Below, piece by piece: positions 1-5,418 of a stretch of DNA of 6,412 nt. The DNA comes from Alphaproteobacteria bacterium UBA7371 (GTDB taxonomy: Bacteria; Pseudomonadota; Alphaproteobacteria; UBA8317), in assembly GCA_002469865.1 (NCBI GenBank), contig DKOD01000049.1:1-6412 (forward strand), read 5' to 3'. The notes beneath the pieces were generated by a model. That model was given only the letters and a program-made list of their open reading frames with translations. It made no database searches and was not told the origin of the DNA. The position numbers and the translations under genes were made by a program. Position 1 is the stretch's first letter, and each line of letters begins with the position of its first letter.

Positions 1-693
1 GAGGATCCAGAAGCCTTACTTCAGTCTGTTGGCACATATGGGGCCAAACTTTGTTACCTCTCCAACCCAGACAACCCCATGGGCAGTTGGATTCTTGCCA
101 AAGACATTTTGAACATGCTGGACAAGATGCCTGAGGAATGTCTCTTGGTGCTGGATGAGGCCTATCAAGATTTTGCCCCCGCAGATGCCCTTTTGCCAAA
201 CAATTTTATCCACCCCCAATTGTTGCGGTTCCGCACTTTTTCCAAAGCCCATGGCTTGGCGGGCCTTCGGGTGGGCTACGTGTTTGGCCCCGAACATTTG
301 GTCCGTGCATTCAACAAAATTCGCAATCATTTTGGCATGAATAGGCTTGGCTTAACCGCGGCCATGGCGTCACTGGATGACAAGGAGCATTTGGAAAATG
401 TTCGCCGCCAAGTTGCAGCGTCCAAAGCAAAGATCAAGCATATTGCCCAGGCCCATGGCTGCAACACACTTCCAAGTGCCACCAATTTTGTGGCCGTGGA
501 TTTGGGTGGTGATGGCACTTTGTCCCAAAATATGGTGGCGGCGCTTGCCAAGCGGCAAGTCTTTGTCAGGATGCCCATGGTGGCTCCTTTGAACCGCTGC
601 ATTCGGATCACTGCCGGTGGTCCTGAAGCCATGAATGTGCTGGAACAAGTATTTGGGCCGGCATTGCACGAGGCCAGTGAACATGCACTTTGA
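1..693 (+). CDS. HisC-like PLP-dependent aminotransferase, C-terminal part (5' end outside window)
   Basis: This is a fold-type I aminotransferase of the histidinol-phosphate aminotransferase (HisC) group, which moves an amino group between an amino acid and a phosphorylated or keto substrate using pyridoxal phosphate in the cytoplasm. The reading frame is open from base 1, so 230 C-terminal residues are seen, and the first ATG (base 79) is internal. Visible landmarks are SNPDNPMG (bases 52-84), which matches the NPxNPTG loop; DEAY (bases 154-165), whose Asp contacts the cofactor pyridine nitrogen; and FSKAHGLAGLRVGY, with the Schiff-base lysine at bases 244-246. CIRITAGG near the C-terminus carries the carboxylate-binding arginine. 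The gene converges on phnE and so is not in the phn operon. No other his gene is visible, so the substrate is uncertain: histidinol phosphate, an aromatic amino acid or another compound is possible. The family call is firm; the exact gene is not. Confidence 0.88.
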   Translation, partial: EDPEALLQSVGTYGAKLCYLSNPDNPMGSWILAKDILNMLDKMPEECLLVLDEAYQDFAPADALLPNNFIHPQLLRFRTFSKAHGLAGLRVGYVFGPEHLVRAFNKIRNHFGMNRLGLTAAMASLDDKEHLENVRRQVAASKAKIKHIAQAHGCNTLPSATNFVAVDLGGDGTLSQNMVAALAKRQVFVRMPMVAPLNRCIRITAGGPEAMNVLEQVFGPALHEASEHAL

Positions 694-708
694 AGTTGCA
701 ATATGCGA

Positions 709-736
709 CGCCAGGTGAAGGCAGTGGCGGTATTTT
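709..736 (+). terminator. Weak hairpin, possible terminator after the aminotransferase
   Basis: CGCCA (709-713) pairs with TGGCG (725-729) across an 11-base loop, and the T-rich stretch TATTTT follows at 731-736. It lies 16 bases after the aminotransferase stop, inside the 57-base gap between two convergent genes. The stem is short and the loop long, so this is a weak candidate. Only position and the following T-rich run support it. Confidence 0.22.
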
Positions 737-740
737 AAGG

Positions 741-771
741 AAAAAAGTATTTAAGAAACTTTTTTTCTTAA
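741..771 (-). terminator. AT-rich inverted repeat plus T6, possible terminator of phnDCE
   Basis: TTAAGAAA (751-758) and TTTCTTAA (764-771) form a perfect 8-bp inverted repeat with a 5-base loop. It covers the last codons and stop of phnE. Read on the minus strand, a T6 run follows at 746-741, four bases after the stem. The layout resembles an intrinsic terminator, but the stem has only one G-C pair and would be weak. Confidence 0.3.
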
Positions 772-1551
772 CCAGTCGGTGAGTGTTTCCATGGCCATAA
801 CAATAACAAAAATTGCCAAAATAATGGCCGATGCGTTTTTGTATTGAAACAAATCAAAAGCAACTTTTAATTCCTGTCCAATGCCGCCGGCACCAACCAA
901 TCCTAGAACAACTGATGATCTGATGGCGCGCTCCAATGCATAGAGGCTTGTATTGATAAGCGATGGCATGGCTTCAGGAATGATGGCTGAAGATATTATA
1001 TTCCATTGGTTTCCGCCGATTGTTCGGATAGCCTGTTTGGCCTTTGGGTCTGTATCTTCAAACGCTTCGGCGAAAAATCGCCCACAAAATCCAAGTGTAT
1101 CAACGACAATGGTCATGGTGCCGGCAACCGCGCCAAGACCTACCGTGGAAACAAAAATCAGTGCCCAAACAAGGTCAGGTATTGTCCGACATAGTGAGAC
1201 CACACCACGGATGAGCCAACGAAAGGGGCCTAAGGGGCTGATTCCCTTTGCGGAAAACCAAGCAATCGGCAAGCTCAAAAAGATGCCAATAAAGGTGCCG
1301 GCAATGGCAATCTCCATTGTTTCGATGAGCACCCAAAACATCCGAAAAATAAATTCTTCTTCCATGTTGGGCGGTAACATTCTGCCCAAAAGATTTGTCA
1401 GCCGAGGAATGCCTTCAAATATTCTTTGGGGGCTTGGTGCAACATCACCAATAGACGAAAGAATGATCGCTCCTATGGCGACCAAACAAACAAAAGAAAA
1501 AGACCCAATTTTGGGTGTCCGCTTGGGTACGTATTTGGGTTTTTTACTCAT
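751..1551 (-). CDS. phnE: Phosphonate-type ABC transporter permease PhnE
   Basis: This 266-residue inner-membrane permease would form, probably as a homodimer, the channel of a phosphonate-type ABC importer fed by PhnD and driven by PhnC. A short basic N-terminus (MSKKPKYVPKR) precedes hydrophobic segments at about residues 17-34, 77-98, 115-150 (probably two spans), 205-225 and 240-257. The cytoplasmic EAA loop that docks on the ATPase is recognisable at about 162-197: EAFEDTDPKAKQAIRTIGG followed by IIPEAMP. LGLVGAGGIGQEL at 216-228 is the conserved signature after that loop in this family. The ATG start overlaps the phnC stop by four bases (ATGA, 1548-1551), indicating translational coupling. 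Only one permease gene is present, whereas some alphaproteobacterial clusters carry two. Phosphite and hypophosphite permeases (PtxC, HtxC) are close relatives, so phosphonate as the substrate is inferred from family and neighbours. Confidence 0.92.
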   Translation of the reverse strand: MSKKPKYVPKRTPKIGSFSFVCLVAIGAIILSSIGDVAPSPQRIFEGIPRLTNLLGRMLPPNMEEEFIFRMFWVLIETMEIAIAGTFIGIFLSLPIAWFSAKGISPLGPFRWLIRGVVSLCRTIPDLVWALIFVSTVGLGAVAGTMTIVVDTLGFCGRFFAEAFEDTDPKAKQAIRTIGGNQWNIISSAIIPEAMPSLINTSLYALERAIRSSVVLGLVGAGGIGQELKVAFDLFQYKNASAIILAIFVIVMAMETLTDWLRKKVS

Positions 1552-2348
1552 CGAAATAATGCGGCGCTTAAGTCAGGATCGAATAAATTGGAGGGCCCAG
1601 TCCAAAAAACCTTCCCCTGTTGAAGTGCAATGATTCGATCAGAATAGGATCTGGCATGCTGAATGTCATGAGTTGTGAACAATAATGTGGTTTGGTTTTT
1701 CTGAGATAAATCAGAAAATAACTTCATGATGTCTTCGCCTGCTGCTGGGTCAAGACTTGCTGATGGCTCATCTGCTATGAGCAATCGTGGGTCTCTTACC
1801 ATCGCACGTGCAATGGCAACCCGCTGAGCTTGGCCACCAGAAAGTTCATCGACACGTTGTTCACAAAAATCTTGCAGTTGCACATCCCCAAGGCTCCTCA
1901 ATGCTTTCAAGCGCCAGGAATAAGGAGCCAAATGATGGGTGCTCGCCCTCCAAGACCCACGTTCACCCATAAAGCCATGGACAACATTGCTGAGGGCTGA
2001 AAGGCGTCCAACAAGCGAATGTGTTTGAAACACAAACCCCACCGAGCGGCGAAGGTTTTTAAGAAGCGCAACAGGTTGCTTTGCCCTGAGCGACGTGCCG
2101 AGGGTGGCTATCTCGCCGTGGTCAAAGATCTCTTGCCCGACAAGACATTTTAACAGGGTCGATTTTCCTGCCCCGTTAGGCCCAATAAGTGCTACACGTT
2201 CACCTTCAGAAATCTGTATATTGATATCAGTGAGAATTTGTTTCGCACCATATCTCTTGGAGATTCCTGAAACATTTATCGCGAGATGTTTTGATGCCCG
2301 CTCACGAAAGAAACGGGCATCAATCTCATTTGGGACAAAATCAGCCAA
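1548..2348 (-). CDS. phnC: Phosphonate-type ABC transporter ATP-binding protein PhnC
   Basis: This 266-residue cytoplasmic ATPase would power the importer. All nucleotide-binding motifs are intact: Walker A GPNGAGKST (56-64), Q-loop Gln108 in FVFQTHSLVGRLS, signature LSGGQ (169-173), Walker B LLIADEP (189-195) and switch His227 in TTHD. The QTHSLVGRLSALSNVVHG stretch is typical of PhnC and so separates it from general ABC ATPases. The start is TTG at 2348. An in-frame TGA lies four codons upstream and no in-frame ATG occurs before the ABC domain, so TTG is the best choice although the upstream AAAGA is a poor ribosome site. This gives about 22 residues ahead of the usual PhnC N-terminus. It overlaps the end of phnD by eight bases and phnE by four. 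PtxA and HtxD are related alternatives. Confidence 0.93.
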   Translation of the reverse strand: MADFVPNEIDARFFRERASKHLAINVSGISKRYGAKQILTDINIQISEGERVALIGPNGAGKSTLLKCLVGQEIFDHGEIATLGTSLRAKQPVALLKNLRRSVGFVFQTHSLVGRLSALSNVVHGFMGERGSWRASTHHLAPYSWRLKALRSLGDVQLQDFCEQRVDELSGGQAQRVAIARAMVRDPRLLIADEPSASLDPAAGEDIMKLFSDLSQKNQTTLLFTTHDIQHARSYSDRIIALQQGKVFWTGPSNLFDPDLSAALFR

Positions 2349-3207
2349 CGAAATCTTTCAGCGTATCGATGCCAATCGTTTTGTACATATCGCGGACATA
2401 GTCATAGTCACTATCTTTGACATTCTTGAGGAAAAAGCCGCCCTGATATTTTTTGTTGTCGTCACCCTTCAAGATTGCATCCATAAGATTTTGACCATCG
2501 TCGATAAAAGCATTGCGAACCTTTTCGACAACATCCTTAGCGACATCATTTCTAGCTACCAAAATGTCATTTGGAAGATCGCGACCACGTGCGATTACGG
2601 TAAATGAATGATCAGGAAATGCTTTGCGGATTTTTTGCAGATGACCGAAATTCATACCCACAGCTGCTATGTCACCTCGGATAAGAGCTTCGATAGCAAC
2701 ATTACGCTTGATGATCTGTGGTTTGTAATCACGGTTCATCATCAGACCAAAATCGGCCAATGCCTGAGCGGGGCCAAGATGCTGGGAAGTTGATCCAACA
2801 GAACCAAAGGTAACCACCTGACCTTTGACATCATTAATGCTTTTGATGGGTCCGTCGGAAAGAGCGACGATCTGTGCAAAATAATCTGGTCTTTGCCAGG
2901 CCACAACAATTTCTGGTTTGGTGAGCTCTTTAAGGACCACATATTCGGCTGGACCAGTCAAAACGAACTCAACCTGCTTAGCATTTAACGCCTCAACTGC
3001 CGCGGTTCTTGAGCTGACAGGAAACAATTCAACATCAAAACCTGTGCTTTTCTTCAATGCCTCGGCAAATGGTCCGAATTCTTGCTGAAGTTGCTCCAAC
3101 CCTTCAATATCCGTTACGGCCAGGCGAATCTTGTCTGCCGCTTGGGCAACCATTGCAGTTCCCAAAAGCATCGCGGATGCCAATATCGAGCTCACAAATT
3201 TTTTCAT
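2341..3207 (-). CDS. phnD: Phosphonate-type ABC transporter periplasmic binding protein PhnD
   Basis: This 288-residue periplasmic binding protein would capture the substrate and deliver it to PhnE. The N-terminus is a classical Sec signal peptide: MKK, a hydrophobic core at about 5-20, then AQA|AD with predicted cleavage after residue 23. The mature start DKIRLAVTD, the FVLTGPAEYVV segment (81-91) and the FGSVGSTSQHLGP stretch (134-146) fit the PhnD/PtxB family. In that family the Ser-Thr-Ser helix start binds the phosphonate oxygens. The ATG at 3207 is chosen over an in-frame TTG at 3219 because GGGGG (3217-3213) sits five bases before the ATG and would be consumed by the upstream start. 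It is the first gene of the D-C-E operon, about 27 bases after a predicted start of transcription. The exact ligand (methylphosphonate, 2-aminoethylphosphonate, phosphite or other) cannot be read from sequence. Confidence 0.9.
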   Translation of the reverse strand: MKKFVSSILASAMLLGTAMVAQAADKIRLAVTDIEGLEQLQQEFGPFAEALKKSTGFDVELFPVSSRTAAVEALNAKQVEFVLTGPAEYVVLKELTKPEIVVAWQRPDYFAQIVALSDGPIKSINDVKGQVVTFGSVGSTSQHLGPAQALADFGLMMNRDYKPQIIKRNVAIEALIRGDIAAVGMNFGHLQKIRKAFPDHSFTVIARGRDLPNDILVARNDVAKDVVEKVRNAFIDDGQNLMDAILKGDDNKKYQGGFFLKNVKDSDYDYVRDMYKTIGIDTLKDFVG

Positions 3208-3212
3208 TCTAA

Positions 3213-3217
3213 CCCCC
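3213..3217 (-). promoter_or_regulatory. Ribosome binding site deciding the phnD start
   Basis: GGGGG on the minus strand, followed by TTAGA and then ATG at 3207. It favours the ATG, which yields a standard signal peptide, over the TTG at 3219 that overlaps the purine run. Confidence 0.6.
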
Positions 3218-3240
3218 AATAGATGTGTATATGGACTGCA

Positions 3241-3246
3241 TTTATA
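3241..3246 (-). promoter_or_regulatory. -10 element of the phnDCE promoter
   Basis: TATAAA on the minus strand matches TATAAT at five of six positions. No TTGACA-like hexamer lies about 17 bases upstream (the position holds TGAGAT), so the promoter appears to need an activator. The PHO-box-like repeats end 11 bases upstream, the distance expected for PhoB-class promoters. Transcription would start near 3234, giving a leader of roughly 27 bases to the phnD ATG. Confidence 0.55.
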
Positions 3247-3256
3247 AGAGTGCTTT

Positions 3257-3265
3257 TGTTACAAT
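3257..3265 (+). promoter_or_regulatory. Candidate extended -10 promoter for phnM
   Basis: TGTTACAAT on the plus strand fits the extended -10 pattern TGnTATAAT, with TACAAT matching at five of six positions. No good -35 is seen 16-18 bases upstream. Transcription would start near 3272, only about 16 bases before the phnM TTG. It overlaps the candidate PHO box, so PhoB bound for phnD would sit on this promoter. Confidence 0.3.
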
Positions 3266-3275
3266 CTCATGACAT
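3258..3275 (-). promoter_or_regulatory. Candidate PHO box (PhoB operator) upstream of phnD
   Basis: On the minus strand, ATGTCAT-GAGA-TTGTAAC matches the PhoB pattern of two CTGTCAT-like 7-mers separated by four bases. The first half agrees at six of seven positions and the second at about five of seven. The unit runs towards phnD and its downstream edge is 11 bases from a TATAAA -10. Spacing, orientation and function of the genes all agree with phosphate-starvation control by PhoB. The consensus comes from enterobacterial knowledge and no PhoB binding was tested. Confidence 0.6.
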
Positions 3276-3276
3276 T

Positions 3277-3280
3277 GGAG
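3277..3280 (+). promoter_or_regulatory. Ribosome binding site supporting the TTG start of phnM
   Basis: GGAG lies seven bases before TTG at 3288. An in-frame TGA at 3270-3272 blocks any earlier start, and the next in-frame start codon is a GTG at 3321, inside the conserved N-terminal strand. TTG is therefore the best-supported start. Confidence 0.6.
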
Positions 3281-3287
3281 AATTTTT

Positions 3288-4433
3288 TTGGAGGTTAATT
3301 TTTTCATTGAGGGCGGTCACGTGCTGACCCAAGGAAATTTCCGCCATTGCTCATTCGCAGTGGTGGATGGCAAATTTGATTTTCGATCTGACGTAAATCA
3401 TAAATGCACCACCATATCTGCCAAAAACCGTGATGTTTTGCCGGGAATCATTGATCTTCATGGAGATGCTTTCGAGCATGTTCTCATGCCAAGAAGTTCA
3501 GTTTCCATGCCTGTTCGCACGGCTCTTTTGGAAGTTGATAAGCAATTATTGGCTAATGGTATCACCACGGCTTACCATGGGGTGACTCTGTCATATGAGC
3601 CCGGCCTTCGAAGTTTCGAACAAGCAAAAATTTTTTTGGACGAGCTACAATTTTGTCGCCAATATTTGTCCGCACGGCATCAATTGCATTTGCGTGTGGA
3701 AACATTTGCATTTGCCTATTTTCATGAAATCCCGGAGCTTATCAGCAGATTTTCTGATCCCATCCTTGCTTTCAACGACCACCTTACACCAGTCATCAAT
3801 GATGACGCCGTAATCAAAAGAAAATTAAAAAAAATGGCATCGCGGAGTGGCATGACGGAAGAAGCATATCTTGCGATGATCAAAGACCTTTGGGCCAAGA
3901 ACAAAGACATTGATGACCATATACAAATTTTGGCCAAATCATGCGGCAGTAAGGCGGTATTTTTTTCTCATGATGAGTATGATGTTCAGCAACGCAGAAA
4001 GTTTCGGGCTTTGGGCTGCCATGTGAGCGAATTTCCCATGGCCGAAGATGTCGCCCATGATGCGCAAAATCATTTTGAATTTGTTGTAATGGGGGCCCCA
4101 AATGCATTGCGAGGCTTGAGTCATAACGGCGCCATATCCGCAAGGGACATGATTAAAAAGGGACTCTGCAACATACTTTCGTCAGATTATTATTATCCTT
4201 CACTTCTTGCATCCATGTATCTTTTGGCAGATCAACAAATTCTTTCATTATCCGAAGCATGGAAATTGGTCTCTGCAAATCCCGCTGACGCTTTAAAGTT
4301 AACTAATCAGGGCCGAATTGAAGATGGCAATGATGCAGATTTTATTTTGGTGGCACGCACTGAGCTTGGTCCCGTCGTAACAGATGTTTTTTGCCGTGGC
4401 CGACATGCTTATCACATCGATTTGCCATCATGA
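3288..4433 (+). CDS. phnM: PhnM-family amidohydrolase (HGDAFE variant)
   Basis: This 381-residue cytoplasmic metal hydrolase belongs to the amidohydrolase superfamily, PhnM branch. In the C-P lyase pathway PhnM removes diphosphate from alpha-D-ribose 1-methylphosphonate 5-triphosphate. Landmarks are the beta-strand entry LPGIIDLHGD (51-60; H58 and D60 as probable metal ligands), NGITTAYHGVT (90-100), LRVE (135-138), NDH (163-165), SHDE (227-230), VMGAPNALRGLSHNG (267-281) and ILSSDYYYPSLL (296-307; D300). The last two blocks match the E. coli PhnM pattern closely from memory. HGDAFEHV replaces the HTDNLEKH that I recall for E. coli, placing this protein in a separate subgroup. Length is normal. 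It starts with TTG, is divergent from phnD across 80 bases, and its stop overlaps the xth start. No C-P lyase core gene is present, so the diphosphatase reaction is a family inference and the true substrate may differ. Confidence 0.85.
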   Translation: MEVNFFIEGGHVLTQGNFRHCSFAVVDGKFDFRSDVNHKCTTISAKNRDVLPGIIDLHGDAFEHVLMPRSSVSMPVRTALLEVDKQLLANGITTAYHGVTLSYEPGLRSFEQAKIFLDELQFCRQYLSARHQLHLRVETFAFAYFHEIPELISRFSDPILAFNDHLTPVINDDAVIKRKLKKMASRSGMTEEAYLAMIKDLWAKNKDIDDHIQILAKSCGSKAVFFSHDEYDVQQRRKFRALGCHVSEFPMAEDVAHDAQNHFEFVVMGAPNALRGLSHNGAISARDMIKKGLCNILSSDYYYPSLLASMYLLADQQILSLSEAWKLVSANPADALKLTNQGRIEDGNDADFILVARTELGPVVTDVFCRGRHAYHIDLPS

Positions 4434-5212
4434 AAATCGCCAGCTGGAATATTAATTCGGTGCGCAGCCGTCAGCATTTGGTGGCAGATTTTTTGCGTGA
4501 TCACGCCCCGGACATCCTTTGCCTCCAGGAAACCAAGGTGGAAGACGACAAATTTCCAAGGCAGTTCTTTGAGGAATTGGGCTATGGCCATCAAACCATT
4601 AGGGGCCAAAAATCTTATAACGGCACGGCAATCATTGCCAAAAATGCCCCGGAATTTGCCGATCATTTGGTCTTTGATGAGCAAGATGGGGCAAGGCATG
4701 TGGCGGCCCGCCATGATGGCGTCACCATCCATAATTTCTACGTGCCAGCCGGCGGGGATATTCCTGACCCTCAGGCCAATGATAAGTTTGCTCATAAATT
4801 GCGGTTTTTGGATGACATGCAGGCCTATTGCGCAAGCGGGCATTTGGCCGAAGCCAGCATTTTGGTGGGTGATTTGAATATTGCACCCTCGGTCCATGAT
4901 GTTTGGTCAAGCAAGCAGCTTGCCAATGTGGTCAGCCACACCGAAGTTGAAATCAATAAGCTTGAGGCAGTGAGGCAGGCAGGCGGGCTTGTGGATGCGG
5001 TGCGCGTGGTCCATCCCGAACCTGCGATGTTGTATTCCTGGTGGTCCTATCGTTCACCTGATTTTCGAAAAAACAACCGTGGCCGAAGGCTTGATCATAT
5101 CTGGGTGAGCCCGGACCTTGTCGGTAGGATCCGCCATGTGTCTTTGCTGGATGATTACCGCGCCCGGGAAAAGCCTTCAGATCATATCCCGCTTGTTTTG
5201 GAACTGACTTAA
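4430..5212 (+). CDS. xth: Exodeoxyribonuclease III (AP endonuclease)
   Basis: This 260-residue cytoplasmic enzyme of the endonuclease/exonuclease/phosphatase fold would cut DNA at abasic sites and digest 3' ends during base excision repair. Catalytic residues of ExoIII are all present: N7 (ASWNINSVR), E34 (LCLQETK), Y104 (FYVPAGG), D148 and N150 (VGDLNIAP), D222 (RGRRLDHIW) and D251-H252 ([10 protein letters not shown]). YSWWSYR (202-208) is also characteristic. The start at 4430 is chosen because MKIASWN is the normal ExoIII N-terminus; an upstream ATG at 4391 would add 13 unconserved residues inside phnM. The ATG overlaps the phnM TGA as ATGA (4430-4433), so xth probably depends at least partly on phnM translation. 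At the 3' end its stop overlaps the convergent Trm112 gene. Confidence 0.96.
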   Translation: MKIASWNINSVRSRQHLVADFLRDHAPDILCLQETKVEDDKFPRQFFEELGYGHQTIRGQKSYNGTAIIAKNAPEFADHLVFDEQDGARHVAARHDGVTIHNFYVPAGGDIPDPQANDKFAHKLRFLDDMQAYCASGHLAEASILVGDLNIAPSVHDVWSSKQLANVVSHTEVEINKLEAVRQAGGLVDAVRVVHPEPAMLYSWWSYRSPDFRKNNRGRRLDHIWVSPDLVGRIRHVSLLDDYRAREKPSDHIPLVLELT

Positions 5213-5403
5213 TTTTCCAGCGAGCGGGCTTCTTCGGGCAACATGATGGGAATCCCATCGCGAATGGGGTAGGCGAGTTTTGCCTGGCTGGAGATGAGTT
5301 CCTGGGCTTCACGATCAAAAGTGAGGGGGCCCTGGCTCACGGGGCATACCAAAAGCTCCAACAGTTTAGGTTCGATGCTTGGATGTTCTTTCTGCTCGGT
5401 CAT
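5209..5403 (-). CDS. Trm112-family small protein (UPF0434/YcaR-like)
   Basis: This 64-residue protein belongs to the Trm112 family. Eukaryotic and archaeal Trm112 proteins activate methyltransferases acting on tRNA, rRNA and release factors; the bacterial role is less clear. Conserved blocks are [16 protein letters not shown] (about 15-30) and [18 protein letters not shown] (about 43-60). Only one cysteine is visible, so a four-cysteine zinc site is absent, as in many bacterial members. The gene follows the LON-domain gene after a 15-base gap and is the last of a three-gene minus-strand run. Its stop is shared tail to tail with xth in a TTAA (5209-5212), leaving no room for a separate terminator. 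The ribosome site before the ATG is weak. Confidence 0.9.
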   Translation of the reverse strand: MTEQKEHPSIEPKLLELLVCPVSQGPLTFDREAQELISSQAKLAYPIRDGIPIMLPEEARSLEN

Positions 5404-5418
5404 GGACCATGTTTACCC

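Noticed and set aside
1..693. Aminotransferase as part of the phosphonate pathway, for example a 2-aminoethylphosphonate transaminase
   Set aside because: It is on the opposite strand and convergent with phnE, and its motifs are HisC-like rather than those of the PhnW family, so neighbourhood alone is not evidence of a shared pathway.
953..1633. Plus-strand open frame of 226 codons opposite phnE and phnC
   Set aside because: It is antisense to two clear transporter genes, has no ribosome site or recognisable domain, and its composition is the mirror of the real frame.
2095..2607. Plus-strand open frame of 170 codons opposite phnC and phnD
   Set aside because: It spans the phnD/phnC junction in antisense, shows no family motif, and both minus-strand genes are well supported.
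3269..3298. Nine-codon ATG frame overlapping the phnM TTG start, a possible leader peptide
   Set aside because: No ribosome site precedes this ATG, the peptide has no codon bias suggesting attenuation, and no hairpin follows it.
3587..3593. CTGTCAT inside phnM, a perfect PHO half site
   Set aside because: It is a single 7-mer within coding sequence with no partner 11 bases away and no promoter nearby, so chance is the better explanation.
4391..4429. Upstream ATG start for xth adding 13 residues
   Set aside because: The extra residues lie in the phnM coding region and are not part of the conserved ExoIII N-terminus; MKIASWN at 4430 is the normal start.
4412..4897. Minus-strand open frame of 161 codons opposite xth
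   Set aside because: xth carries every catalytic residue in the plus frame; the antisense frame has no recognisable protein features.
5225..5245. Repeat GCGGGC / TCGGGC near the Trm112 3' end as a terminator hairpin
   Set aside because: The two GC blocks are direct, not inverted, so they cannot form a stem, and the site lies in the coding sequence.
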